NCBI RefSeq assembly: GCF_007997225.1
Contig: NZ_VORM01000002.1
Location: 280,049-344,048 of the forward strand
Direction of reading: 5' to 3'
From: Subsaximicrobium wynnwilliamsii
Lineage (GTDB): Bacteria > Bacteroidota > Bacteroidia > Flavobacteriales > Flavobacteriaceae
DNA: 64,000 bases
In this document: positions 33,996-44,008 of the stretch, in pieces
How positions within the stretch are numbered: position 1 is the stretch's first letter
How the letters are laid out: every line of letters begins with the position of its first letter
Notes under the pieces: generated by a model
The model's input: the letters and a program-made list of their open reading frames with translations, nothing else
What the model was told of the DNA's origin: nothing
Databases searched by the model: none
Made by a program: the position numbers and the translations under genes

Positions 33996-35301
33996 ATTGT
34001 GGTCCCTTTTTCTTAGTGCTTGCTTGGGAATCTGTGCCTTGCAAACATATGCCCAAGAGGTTTTGACGCTTGAAGCAGCGGTAGAAATTGCGCTGGAAAA
34101 CAATTATGAAATTCGTTTGGCAGAGAATGATCTTAAGGTGGATTCGCTTGGTGTAAGTCCTGGGTTTGCGGGAATGCTCCCAAGGGTTTTTGCCGACGCC
34201 AGCGGGAATAATAGTACCCAAAATATTTCACAAACCCGGTCAGACGGCAGCGTCGTTGAATTGGATAATGCCAAAAACAACAACCTCAATTATGGGGTAG
34301 GCTTAGACTGGACTATTTTTGATGGTTTGAGTATGTTTGCGCGTTACGACCGGTTAAAGGAACTTCAAAAATTGGGAAAGGCGGAATTGCAAAGCACCGT
34401 ATTGGGTCGCGCAAGTGACGTGATGATTACCTATTATGATTTGGTGCAACAGCAGCAGCAGTTGACGGCGCTGGATAGTACCTTGGTCATTTCCCAACAG
34501 CGAGTGGATTTGGCAGATAACCGGTTTAGCATCGGTAAAGCCTCCAAATTGGAAGTGCTCAATGCCCAGGTCGATCTCAATACCGACAGGACGCTGCAAA
34601 TAAGGCAGATTGAAATGTATGCCAATACCAAAATCAGGCTCAATGAAATCATGGCGCGAGATACTCAAATCGATTTTAAGGTCAATGATGAGGTCCTCAT
34701 TGCAAACAACTTAAAATTAGATGAGTTGGAACGTTTGGCCTCGACCCAAAATCCAGAATTGCAAGCGCAATTGATCGCAAAGCGTATTTCAGAATTGGAA
34801 TTAAAACAAATTAAAAGGAATCGCTATCCCGTTATTACAGCCAATACAGGTTATAATTTCAGTGATTCAGAATTTAGTTTAGGCTTTGCCACAGAAAATA
34901 GGGCACAAGGCTGGAACTACGGCTTTACGGCGAGTATTGACATTTTTAATGGATCTAACCAAAATAGGAACGAGAAAATAGCAAAGCTTCAAATCGAAAC
35001 GACAACCATCGCGATTGAACAGCAAACGCAAACCATAAACTCACAGTTGCAAACTGCGTTCCAGACCTACATAACCAATTTGAGTTTGATAGAATTGGAA
35101 ACCAAGAACGAAGAAATCGCCAAAGAAAACCTCGATATTACTTTGGCCAAATATAAAATAGGCACCATCCCAACCATCGAGTTTAGAACAGCGCAACTCA
35201 ATTATATCAATGCAACCTTACGTTTGAGCAATGCCATTTATCTGGCTAAATTATCGGAAATTACCTTGAAGCAACTTTCGGGTAATTTATCGTTGCAATA
35301 G
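33982..35301 (+). CDS. TolC-family outer-membrane efflux channel
   Basis: 439-aa protein with a signal peptide (MKPYKLWSLFLSACLGICAL, cleavage after QTYA) and the internal duplication of TolC proteins: LTLEAAVEIALENNYEIRLA and the second ALxxNPEL-type helix (ASTQNPELQAQL). Long amphipathic helices and the C-terminal ATLRLSNAIYLAKLSEITLK agree. Its ATG lies 14 bases inside the end of the pump gene, showing translational coupling. A longer frame from 33907 lies wholly within the pump gene and is rejected as start. Confidence 0.95.
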   Translation: MKPYKLWSLFLSACLGICALQTYAQEVLTLEAAVEIALENNYEIRLAENDLKVDSLGVSPGFAGMLPRVFADASGNNSTQNISQTRSDGSVVELDNAKNNNLNYGVGLDWTIFDGLSMFARYDRLKELQKLGKAELQSTVLGRASDVMITYYDLVQQQQQLTALDSTLVISQQRVDLADNRFSIGKASKLEVLNAQVDLNTDRTLQIRQIEMYANTKIRLNEIMARDTQIDFKVNDEVLIANNLKLDELERLASTQNPELQAQLIAKRISELELKQIKRNRYPVITANTGYNFSDSEFSLGFATENRAQGWNYGFTASIDIFNGSNQNRNEKIAKLQIETTTIAIEQQTQTINSQLQTAFQTYITNLSLIELETKNEEIAKENLDITLAKYKIGTIPTIEFRTAQLNYINATLRLSNAIYLAKLSEITLKQLSGNLSLQ

Positions 35302-35317
35302 TCACTTGTTGAAATTA

Positions 35318-37096
35318 TCAATAATTCACGTACACCCAGCCCTGAATGGGTTTGTAGTTGGGGTCGTTTAAATTGAGAATGTAAAAATAAGTACCCACCG
35401 GCACTAAATTTCCATGATTGTTCAAGCCTCTATTGATGCGTCCTTCCCATCGTAAACTGTTGTCGCCTTCAAAAATTAGTGTTCCGTAGCGGTTGTAGAT
35501 TTTGAGCTCATGCCGCTCAAAAATATCATATAAACCTTGGATGTTGAACCAATCATTGGCGCCATCCTCATTTGGGGAAAACCCCTGTGGGACAAATGGC
35601 GGACAATTCTCAACAGTCAACGCAAAGGCATAACGCTCATAACAAGGTAAATTCGCGACCTTCGCATAAACCATTTGCATGTCGCTGTTGGAAGTGTAGG
35701 CTGACGGATTTGTGATTTCAAAAGTATCTGCCGCCAAATCCTCCAAAGACTCGTAAAAAGTGATGTTAAGACTCGTATTGACCTGAGCGTTCAAAATCGC
35801 CTCCAAATCAAAAGTTCCAGTGCCTAAGCCTTCATTACAAGCCAATGCACCTGCAATGGGAATCACTGGAGATAAAATTAGCAATTCCAAAACTTGGGTA
35901 TTGCTGTTGTTGTTCTCATTATTTTCTGTTACAATGCCGTTTCCGGTGCCGTCGTCATCCACTACCGCTGTGATTTCGATCGAAGTGGCATCGGTTTCGG
36001 GAATCATAATGTCAATACTTCCGGTTTCCGAAGCATTTATGGCAATCTCATTTTGGGTTGTTGTCTGGCCCACTAAAACACCATCCACATAGAACGCAAT
36101 TGGAGTTTGGCCGGGTAGGGGATCAGTACTGTTGGTGTTATAGACGGTATAATTGAGGAGAATGTTAGAATCGCCGCAGGCAATAGCATTATCGTTCAAA
36201 CGGATGCTGGCGTCTGGAGTTTGGCTGTTCAACACTGTAATGATGTTGTTGATCATCACAAAATCCTGACCAGAGGTTAGCGAAATCGTCGCGGCACTGT
36301 CGCCCACATCAATATTATTTTGAATGTCATAAACATCAATATCCATATTGTAAAGATTGGTGGCGCCAGTAAAACTGTTGGTGCCGTTAAAGGCGTTGTT
36401 TATAGGATTTAACGGTGGGTTGCTAATGGCGTTTCCATTGATTGAAAGCTGCTCGTTAACTGCCAATGCAGCATCGCCTTCCCAAGCAATAAAACCAATC
36501 TTGGCGCCTTGATTATCCAATACGTTCAAATTATTCAAGGTAATGGTCAAATTTTCAGGCACACTTTGCAAGCCGTCGTAAACGTTGAGTTGATTTAGCG
36601 GAAGGCTGTCTTCCTCATAAATAACAGCGATTGCCCAACCAGCAAAATTGGTGCCTGAGGAACAGTAAGGCGCAATCACCTCGGATAAATCCAAATCGGA
36701 AACCGTATACATACCACTACCTCCCAGTTGAAGCTGACTCGTCACATCGGCAAAGCCAGCAAAAAACACGCGATTTTCATCTAAAGAATCATTAAAGCTA
36801 CGTTCAGCAGAAATCGCTTGTCCGTTTAATTTTATTTCGAAATCGCCCGTGCCAGAACCTGCCCAATAGAGGTAAGCGGCAACGATGCTTTGATTGGCAT
36901 TTAAAGTAAGTTCTGCGGAAGCTTCGGTATGGATTTCACAGTCTATGGAGGTGCCATTTTCAGTCAAGTTGAAGCTGTTGCCTATCGCAGTATAATCAAA
37001 ACGCCCATTGAATTGCTGATAGAGCGCGATGTCCTGAGCCTCTGCATATAGCGACATAAGCACTAGAAAACATAAAAGATTTTGTTTTAAAAACAT
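35318..37096 (-). CDS. secreted protein with T9SS type B (CHU_C) sorting domain
   Basis: 592-aa surface or secreted protein. A signal peptide (FLVLMSLYAEAQ) is followed by beta-rich domains, including a CARDB-like segment (IACGDSNILLNYTVYNTNST) near 305-395. The C-terminal about 85 residues are the gliding-motility-associated type B sorting domain: PQGFSPNEDGANDWFNIQGL ... LKIYNRYGTLIFEG ... PVGTYFYILNLND. This tail directs export by the type IX secretion system. It is first-downstream of two similar proteins on the same strand (13-bp gap). Ligand or role unknown, probably adhesion. Confidence 0.88.
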   Translation of the reverse strand: MFLKQNLLCFLVLMSLYAEAQDIALYQQFNGRFDYTAIGNSFNLTENGTSIDCEIHTEASAELTLNANQSIVAAYLYWAGSGTGDFEIKLNGQAISAERSFNDSLDENRVFFAGFADVTSQLQLGGSGMYTVSDLDLSEVIAPYCSSGTNFAGWAIAVIYEEDSLPLNQLNVYDGLQSVPENLTITLNNLNVLDNQGAKIGFIAWEGDAALAVNEQLSINGNAISNPPLNPINNAFNGTNSFTGATNLYNMDIDVYDIQNNIDVGDSAATISLTSGQDFVMINNIITVLNSQTPDASIRLNDNAIACGDSNILLNYTVYNTNSTDPLPGQTPIAFYVDGVLVGQTTTQNEIAINASETGSIDIMIPETDATSIEITAVVDDDGTGNGIVTENNENNNSNTQVLELLILSPVIPIAGALACNEGLGTGTFDLEAILNAQVNTSLNITFYESLEDLAADTFEITNPSAYTSNSDMQMVYAKVANLPCYERYAFALTVENCPPFVPQGFSPNEDGANDWFNIQGLYDIFERHELKIYNRYGTLIFEGDNSLRWEGRINRGLNNHGNLVPVGTYFYILNLNDPNYKPIQGWVYVNY

Positions 37097-37108
37097 GTAC
37101 CGATTTAT

Positions 37109-39562
37109 CTATCGTTTCAATGAAAAATGACCCTTAAAAGTTCGTCCGTCCTGAAGCTTTACCACGAACCAATAGTCGCTCGATGGCATAAGCTGGCCGT
37201 TCCAAGTGCCGTCCCATCCAGGGCCCAAGGGATCTAATTCTTTGAGCAGTTTGCCCATGCGGTCATAAATTAGAATTTGGGAATCGGGCTGGAAATTGGA
37301 TGAAATCCCTTTCACTTGCCAATACGGATTATAAGTGTCGCCATTGGGCGTAAAATATTTTGGGAAACCAATCACAGAAACGAGCTTATCCACAATGCCG
37401 CAGTTATTTTTCACGTCCCGCACATACACCGTGTGGAACCCAAAAGGCACGTTCTCAAACACATTGCTGTCTTGATACAGTCCGTTGGGATTGTCCAAGG
37501 CGTATTGGTAGCTGCCCTCGCCAGAGACCAGCACCGAAATGCTGTTGTTTGAGCTGGCATCGGTAATTTCAATGTTGGTAATGGTCGCAATGTTAGACGG
37601 CAAAACAGTAATCGTTCTGTCTTTGAAACAGCCATCGGTGGTGGTCACACGAACGCTGTAAGTGCCAGCGGCGTTGATCTCAATCTCAGAGGTGGTTTCT
37701 CCGGTGGACCATTCGTAGTAATAATTGTTCGGGAGGCTTTCTATCAAACCACCAGTCAAAGTGCTGGTCTGCGGAAAGGTATTCAGGCAATAATAAACGG
37801 TTTCTTCTGGAAGTAGATTCGGAAGCTCATAAACTATCAATTCAATTTTGGATATACCGAAACAGGCGTTTGCATTTTCCACCCTGGCATAGATGGTTTG
37901 ATTGTAAGGAATACTGTTGGTAAAGCTGTTGCCCAGAACGTCTGTTTCGGTTAAAGCATTTTCATAGGTTTCGTAATAACTGAGATTTAAATCAATTGGC
38001 AAACCCAATAGAATGGCAGCTTCCGCATCTTGAAGGTCGAAATTGTAAAACCCATCTTCCGTTCCGTCGTAATCACATGCTTCGAGGCTTGTATCGTTGG
38101 AAGCGGTGCTGCTGGTTTCTAAGGTCACTTCAGCAGTATTGCTGCAACCGGTTTGGGTGTTGATCACGAGTGCAAAAACAATTTGCGGACTCACATCATT
38201 TGTAAAGGCAGTGGCATCGATTTCATCTTCATCGTTCTCTAAGTCTGCCATGGAGGTATAAAACTTCAGGTCTCTGTTGGGCTCGTCATCGCTAATAAAT
38301 TCGGAATAATCTGTCAAGTCATATAGGGTAAATCCTTCCGGAAGACCATCTTCATCACATTGTATAATCGAAATATCATTTGCCACCGGAATCTCTAAAA
38401 CTTCGAGGTTAAACGACGTAATCGCCACACAATTAGAAGTATTGTCATCAATGCGAACAAAAACTTCAATAGGAGTTGGCGCTGTGTTGTCATAATTTAA
38501 AGGCAACGCGGCAGTTTCAGTTTGGGCATCACTCAACGAGGAATAGTAGTTTATGCTGTAGTCTATATCGGGAATGTTGGCTATGATTTCTTCGGTCTTG
38601 AGATTGAAATCAAAACGGGTTTGGCCGTTAAAGGCATTGCCATCGGTCTCATCGTCACAAAGTTCAAAATTACTGGGTGTATTAAAATTGGATAAGGTGT
38701 TGACGGTAAGCGTGAATTCATTCAAAATAAAACATCCGGTAATACTGTTTTCGATGCGAATAAAATAGGTTTGCGGACTCGCGGTATTTTCAAAAACAGT
38801 TGATAAGGCGTCTGTGTTCAAAATCGCATCACTTTCCGAACTGTGAAAACTTACCATCTTGTCCAATTCGCCATTAGTGATTGTGGTTTTTAATGCGTTG
38901 ATATCCACTTGTGCTATTCCGTCGGAAAAAGGCACAAGATTATCACAAATCTCAAGGTTGGTTTCTTCTTGGGTCAATGGGTTTGAAGGATTGTCGGGAA
39001 AGGTCGCCGTGCCGGTCCATTCCAGTGAAAACGGACTGTTCCCAACCGGTCTGTCAATCACGATAAAATAGCTTTCGCCGGCCAGCACATCCAATTGTTT
39101 TACAAAACTGTTGCCAAGATCACCCGGGCCTTCGCTGGTTTCTGTGGATGCAGCGTTCATTCCCGTTAAATTATTGCCTTGATTTGAAGCTGCAGGGTTT
39201 GTGGTGGAGCAGCGAATCGCTTGCCCTATATTACCACAACTCACATTGGGTCCAAAGACAAAAAAGTCATAATCTTCATTGATGTTAGTGCTTTGTGGAG
39301 TCAAGGTGAATCCCAAAGTGCCTGAAGTGGCAATATTGACGGTAAGCCAAATGCTATTGTTTTCCTGACTTTGACAGGTGTTTGAATTGTTCAATTCTTG
39401 AGAGCCAACGCCACTTACATCAACACTCAAACTGGAATTGCCACAAACAATCACAGCGAACTGACAATCATTGGGCGCTTGCGCACTTACTGAAACTGAA
39501 AAGATTCCAAAAATAAAAATTAGGAAGACATACGTTTTGAAAAAAATCGGGTTTTGTTGCAT
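37109..39562 (-). CDS. T9SS type B sorting domain protein, 817 aa
   Basis: Large secreted beta-rich protein with a signal peptide (VFLIFIFGIFSVSVSAQA). An N-terminal region (CGNIGQAIRCSTTNPAASNQ, FIVIDRPVGNSPFSLEWTG) is of the kind found in Flavobacteriia adhesins. Four or so repeated modules follow, each with CD(D)-x-DG ... FDL-type cores (CDDETDGNAFNGQTRFDFNL; CDEDGLPEGFTLYDL; CDYDGTEDGFYNFDL). The C-terminus is a T9SS type B domain (FPKYFTPNGDTYNPYWQVKG ... LIYDRMGKLLKELD ... DYWFVVKLQDGRTFKGHF). The last roughly 370 residues are almost identical to those of the neighbouring gene. Confidence 0.88.
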   Translation of the reverse strand: MQQNPIFFKTYVFLIFIFGIFSVSVSAQAPNDCQFAVIVCGNSSLSVDVSGVGSQELNNSNTCQSQENNSIWLTVNIATSGTLGFTLTPQSTNINEDYDFFVFGPNVSCGNIGQAIRCSTTNPAASNQGNNLTGMNAASTETSEGPGDLGNSFVKQLDVLAGESYFIVIDRPVGNSPFSLEWTGTATFPDNPSNPLTQEETNLEICDNLVPFSDGIAQVDINALKTTITNGELDKMVSFHSSESDAILNTDALSTVFENTASPQTYFIRIENSITGCFILNEFTLTVNTLSNFNTPSNFELCDDETDGNAFNGQTRFDFNLKTEEIIANIPDIDYSINYYSSLSDAQTETAALPLNYDNTAPTPIEVFVRIDDNTSNCVAITSFNLEVLEIPVANDISIIQCDEDGLPEGFTLYDLTDYSEFISDDEPNRDLKFYTSMADLENDEDEIDATAFTNDVSPQIVFALVINTQTGCSNTAEVTLETSSTASNDTSLEACDYDGTEDGFYNFDLQDAEAAILLGLPIDLNLSYYETYENALTETDVLGNSFTNSIPYNQTIYARVENANACFGISKIELIVYELPNLLPEETVYYCLNTFPQTSTLTGGLIESLPNNYYYEWSTGETTSEIEINAAGTYSVRVTTTDGCFKDRTITVLPSNIATITNIEITDASSNNSISVLVSGEGSYQYALDNPNGLYQDSNVFENVPFGFHTVYVRDVKNNCGIVDKLVSVIGFPKYFTPNGDTYNPYWQVKGISSNFQPDSQILIYDRMGKLLKELDPLGPGWDGTWNGQLMPSSDYWFVVKLQDGRTFKGHFSLKR

Positions 39563-39571
39563 TATTTGATC

Positions 39572-42500
39572 TTAGCGTTTTAATGAAAAATGACCTTTAA
39601 AAGTACGGCCGTCCTGAAGCTTTACCACGAACCAATAATCGCTCGATGGCATGTTGTTACCGTTCCAAGTGCCGTCCCATCCTGGACCCAAGGGGTCCAA
39701 TTCCCTGAGCAGTTTGCCCATGCGGTCATAAATTAGAATTTGGGAATCGGGCTGGAAATTGGATGAAATCCCTTTTACCTGCCAATACGGATTATGAGTG
39801 TCGCCATTGGGCGTAAAATATTTTGGGAAACCAATCACAGAAACGAGCTCATCCACAATGCCGCAGTCATTTTTCACGTCCCGCACATACACTGTATGGA
39901 ACCCAAAAGGCACGTTCTCAAAAACATTGCTGTCTTGATACGAGCCGTTGGGATTGTCCAAGGCGTATTGGTAGCTGCCCTCTCCAGAGACCAGCACCGA
40001 AATGCTGTTGTTTGAGCTGGCATCGGTAATTTCAATGTTGGTAATGGTCGCAATGTTAGACGGCAAAACACTAATCGTTCTGTCTTTAAAACAGCCATCG
40101 GTGGTGGTCACACGAACGCTATAAGTGCCAGCGGCGTTGATCTCAATCTCAGAGGTGGTTTCTCCGGTGGACCATTCGTAGTAATAATTGTTCGGGATGC
40201 CTTCTATCAAACCACCACTCAAAGTGATGGGCTGCGGAAAGGTATTCAGGCAATAATAAACGGTTTCTTCTGGAAGCAGATTCGGAAGCTCATAAACTAT
40301 CAATTCAATTTTGGATATACCGAAACAGGCGTTCGCATTTTCCACCCTGGTATAGATGGTTTGATTGTAAGGAGTGCTGTTGGTAAAGCTGTTGCCCAAG
40401 GCATCGGTTTCTGTAAGTGCGTTGTCGTAGGTTTCATAATAAGAGAGATCGAGATTTGTTGGCAAACCGAATAGAATGGCAGCTTCCGCATCTTGAAGGT
40501 TGAAATTGTAAAACCCATCTTCCGTTCCGTCGTCATCACATGCATCTAGGCCTGTATCGTTGGAGGCGGTGCTGCTGGTTTCTAAGGTCACTTCAGCAGT
40601 ATTGCTGCAACCGGTTTGGGTGTTGGTTACGAGGGCATAAATAATTTGCGGACTCACATAATTCTCAAAGGCATCGGCATTAATTTCGTCGTTGTCATTT
40701 TCAAGGTCTGCACGTGTTTCGTAAAATTGAATCTGGCGGTTGGCAGCGTTATTGGTTATGGCATCAAAAACTTCATTCAGGTTGAAAATGGTGTAGCCCT
40801 CCGGAATGCCGTCTTCATCACACTGAATAATCGTGCTGTCAATGGCTTCGGGAGCATTGTTGATTGTTAGGGTAAAACTGCTGGTGACGTAACATTTAGG
40901 CTTTTGCGTATTTTCAACACGCACAAAAATGACTTCAGCATTTGGGTTGCTATTCGCATAAACTTCAGCGATGGCAGCAACATTGTTATCGGCATCTGCT
41001 TGTGAATTGTGAAAAGTTATGCCAAAATCAGCAGCATCTTGCGTACCTAAAATGCCTTCCGCAAGAGCACTAAGGTCGATGCTTGTAAACCCATCCATCG
41101 CATCTCCGCTAAAATCGGTATCACACAATGTGAGATCTTCCAGATTTATGATTTGGGCTTGTTCAGCAACGCTAAAAGTAAAGCTGGTAAGCGCGTAGCA
41201 ATTGGGATTGTCACGATTTTCAACACGCGCATAAATGGTCTGTAAAGCTTCTGTTGTATAAAAATTGCCCATAATTTCGTCTTGGCCCAAAAGCGCCTGT
41301 GCTTCCGTTGTAAAATACTTGACCACATAATCTTCTGGAGCTTGGCCGTCCAAAATTTCTAGATCCTTAACACTAAGGTCAAAATTGTTGGTGTTGGCAT
41401 CTGCACATACCAAAAGGTCATCGGGTTGCGTTGCTGTTGGAATGTCAAAAACACCCACAACGGCATTGCCTTCAATGGGGCATTCGCCATTATTAGGCTC
41501 GATGAACACCTCGTAAAAACCGGGGGTGTCAACCATGAGTTGATAGCTGGTTTCGGCGAGAGGGTTTCCATCTTGGGTCCAAATATAGGTGGCACCTGCA
41601 ATGTCTTCAGCAATAAGCATGTAATTATCGCCAGTGCAAAGGTTCAATTCGGTGGTGCTCAAGCCGTTTTTTATGATGTCTATTTGTGAATTAAAAAGGG
41701 ACTGAATGAATGGAGGCAACCCGATGCGTCCCAAATTTTGAGAGCTGCCAGTCACATCCAAGAGTACGCCAGTTTCATCATAATTGGCGGCATTTCCCGT
41801 AAGCTCAGGATTATTGATGACCCCAAGAAAGCGCCCAGAATTAGAATTTGAAAAGTCGATTTGCGCTCTGTAAATGCGTTTGTCCAATCCCAATTGCAAA
41901 GCGCCGGCGTTAAAGATGTTGGATTGATGAATCACAATCGCAGAGGCTGGCACGTCGTCACTCTCCAAATCCCATTGGATCACTTGACTGGCACCAATGC
42001 CATTAGGCCCTGCATTGATGCTGGCATAAAATTTCTTGTTTTCTGCGGAAAACTCCACACCATAAGGGCTGTCGTTATTTTCAGGACCGTAAAGTTCCAG
42101 CGCATTGGAAACAATGCCAGTATCGTTATCAAAGTCAAAAAGATAAACACCACCAGGTGCATTGGCACCTTGGGTAGTTGCAAAACCCAAATGGGCCACC
42201 GCCAATTTTGTGCCGTCGGGGGATGCTTTGAGGTAGCCCAAAGCATTCCTACGGTACCCAGAAATTGGCACATTGGGCCCTACAGTAGATATTACGGGTG
42301 TGGTCTCAACGCCATCGGTATCTACCTTGAAAGCATAAAATTTGTTGGTAAAATGGGTAATGACCCAAAACGAATAGCAATCATCGGCTTTGACCGCTGT
42401 GATTTTTTCAGAGCATTTGTATTTTATTTCTTCGGAATCGTTAATGTCATAACTAACCAGTGGCACGTTCTTCTCGGTTGGATCCACATCACCCAAACCG

Positions 42501-43009
42501 CCATCAAGCGTCATATCCACCAAGGAATAATTGAAGCCATTATTAAAGCCATCATCCTGCTGCGGCACTGAGCCACCGCCATCGTAAGTTCCCGAAAATT
42601 GATTGGGATAGGCGTTTGCATTTTGATGGTGTGGCTCATCTACCGTGAAAACATAGAATTTGCTGGGGTCTTGAGGTTTCGGCACGATGAGCCCAGAAGA
42701 AGTGCTCGACGGGTCTCCCAACAAGCCGTTGCCGCCAAAGTAATTGGCATTGTCCATGATTTGGTGATTGGCATTCCATACAGTTTGCCCATCGGAATAA
42801 AACAAGAGATTGCCTTCGGTGTCTGAAATAGAGGTACAGCCTTCTAAAGTATCAATTTGCCCATCGGTCAAGGCAATTACGGTTCCCGCTCCCGCATAGA
42901 ATCGTAATCCTGCATTTTTTCCGAAGTACCAATAACTGGCTTCTTGTTGCGAAAAAGTAGAAGCAGTGGTCAATAGGGTCAAAAGTAGTAAAGCGGCAAT
43001 CTTTTTCAT
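39572..43009 (-). CDS. T9SS type B sorting domain protein, 1145 aa
   Basis: Signal peptide MKKIAALLLLTLLTTASTFS; start ATG 43009, because the 26 upstream residues are not signal-like. The N-terminal 430 residues resemble a beta-propeller: SYWYFGKNAGLRF, GLIVPKPQDPSKFYVFTVDE, YFAFSVDTDG-like KFYAFKVDTDGVETTPVIST and GYLKASPDGTKLAVAHLGF. An Ig/PKD-like module (CTGDNYMLIAEDIAGATYIW) and several CD-x-DG modules follow, then a T9SS type B C-terminus. Only 9 bases separate it from the paralogue at 37109-39562. Probably an exported cell-surface protein; function unknown. Confidence 0.88.
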   Translation of the reverse strand: MKKIAALLLLTLLTTASTFSQQEASYWYFGKNAGLRFYAGAGTVIALTDGQIDTLEGCTSISDTEGNLLFYSDGQTVWNANHQIMDNANYFGGNGLLGDPSSTSSGLIVPKPQDPSKFYVFTVDEPHHQNANAYPNQFSGTYDGGGSVPQQDDGFNNGFNYSLVDMTLDGGLGDVDPTEKNVPLVSYDINDSEEIKYKCSEKITAVKADDCYSFWVITHFTNKFYAFKVDTDGVETTPVISTVGPNVPISGYRRNALGYLKASPDGTKLAVAHLGFATTQGANAPGGVYLFDFDNDTGIVSNALELYGPENNDSPYGVEFSAENKKFYASINAGPNGIGASQVIQWDLESDDVPASAIVIHQSNIFNAGALQLGLDKRIYRAQIDFSNSNSGRFLGVINNPELTGNAANYDETGVLLDVTGSSQNLGRIGLPPFIQSLFNSQIDIIKNGLSTTELNLCTGDNYMLIAEDIAGATYIWTQDGNPLAETSYQLMVDTPGFYEVFIEPNNGECPIEGNAVVGVFDIPTATQPDDLLVCADANTNNFDLSVKDLEILDGQAPEDYVVKYFTTEAQALLGQDEIMGNFYTTEALQTIYARVENRDNPNCYALTSFTFSVAEQAQIINLEDLTLCDTDFSGDAMDGFTSIDLSALAEGILGTQDAADFGITFHNSQADADNNVAAIAEVYANSNPNAEVIFVRVENTQKPKCYVTSSFTLTINNAPEAIDSTIIQCDEDGIPEGYTIFNLNEVFDAITNNAANRQIQFYETRADLENDNDEINADAFENYVSPQIIYALVTNTQTGCSNTAEVTLETSSTASNDTGLDACDDDGTEDGFYNFNLQDAEAAILFGLPTNLDLSYYETYDNALTETDALGNSFTNSTPYNQTIYTRVENANACFGISKIELIVYELPNLLPEETVYYCLNTFPQPITLSGGLIEGIPNNYYYEWSTGETTSEIEINAAGTYSVRVTTTDGCFKDRTISVLPSNIATITNIEITDASSNNSISVLVSGEGSYQYALDNPNGSYQDSNVFENVPFGFHTVYVRDVKNDCGIVDELVSVIGFPKYFTPNGDTHNPYWQVKGISSNFQPDSQILIYDRMGKLLRELDPLGPGWDGTWNGNNMPSSDYWFVVKLQDGRTFKGHFSLKR

Positions 43010-43136
43010 GTAGCATTTAGCATGTTCCTTTAAAGCTCCTCGATAGATACTGATTTCAAATCTCAAAAACCGATCACGAAATAGCAAGAAAACTATGAGT
43101 TTTGAGCCTGAGGCGCTAAAAGGGTCACTAAATATA

Positions 43137-43961
43137 TTACAAATCTCGCTGCTTTAATAATCTATAGGATAAAAAGATAAAAATCGCTGTCCAGCCCAAT
43201 ACAATCGCCACTTCGTACCAATGCACGGCAAAGTCATAAATGAGCGCTTTACTGTCTGGCATCTTGGAGATTGCAATACGTTGGAAGGGTTGGTCTATCA
43301 ATTTCCACATGGATTTAAGCGGAAAGAAATTCTGAATACGATCGGCAGTGTTCTCGTCCAATTTCCAGGCCATGAGTCCGTAAAGGATCCATTCCACAAT
43401 AAAGAGCATGAACAAAAATGCCAAAGCGAAGGCAGAGCGTTTTACCAACATGCCCAAAAACAGACATAAACTGAAAAACCCGACCAGCTTTACAAAGTAT
43501 GCCAGAAGAAATTCGGTTTCCCTGAAAATCAATGCGACCTCACTAATACTCGAGTAATAGAGCCCAATGCTGAGGCAAATGATAAAGATCAAAACCGTTG
43601 CCACTGCTGAAAAGAACACAATGGTATAAAATTTAGACAGAATGAATTCCTTTTTGCTCAAACCGTCAATCAGGTTTTGCTTGATGGTTTTGTTGCTGTA
43701 TTCATTGCCAATCATGCTTACCACCACAATGGCAAAAAAGAACTTGAACTGTGCCGCAAAAAAAGTGGTAATGTGCCAAACAATGGGGAAATTGAACAGT
43801 CCGTAATGGCCAAGTTCAAGGACAAAGAGACCGAAGAAATTGATACGCAATGAAGACAGGATAATGACAAAAAACGGTAAGATAAAGGATATGAAGATCA
43901 AGATTTTACTGGCACGGTTGAGCAGTAATTTTTGAAGTTCCAGTTTTAAAAGTCGTAACAT
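43137..43961 (-). CDS. ABC-2 type transporter permease
   Basis: 274-aa inner-membrane protein with six predicted helices and the ABC-2 permease pattern: an N-terminal cytoplasmic LKLELQKLLLNRASKILIFI, a large first loop and GNEYSNKTIKQNLIDGLSKK after helix 2, which is typical of this group. The ATP-binding partner is encoded 47 bases upstream on the same strand. Together they form an exporter of unknown cargo. Confidence 0.9.
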   Translation of the reverse strand: MLRLLKLELQKLLLNRASKILIFISFILPFFVIILSSLRINFFGLFVLELGHYGLFNFPIVWHITTFFAAQFKFFFAIVVVSMIGNEYSNKTIKQNLIDGLSKKEFILSKFYTIVFFSAVATVLIFIICLSIGLYYSSISEVALIFRETEFLLAYFVKLVGFFSLCLFLGMLVKRSAFALAFLFMLFIVEWILYGLMAWKLDENTADRIQNFFPLKSMWKLIDQPFQRIAISKMPDSKALIYDFAVHWYEVAIVLGWTAIFIFLSYRLLKQRDL

Positions 43962-44008
43962 GGTGATGATTGTGTTTGGTGGTTTCCGAATAAAAAAATA
44001 ATCGGGTT

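Noticed and set aside
41861..42571. 236-codon plus-strand frame
   Set aside because: Antisense shadow of the 1145-aa T9SS protein; the minus strand carries the clear signal peptide and domain pattern.
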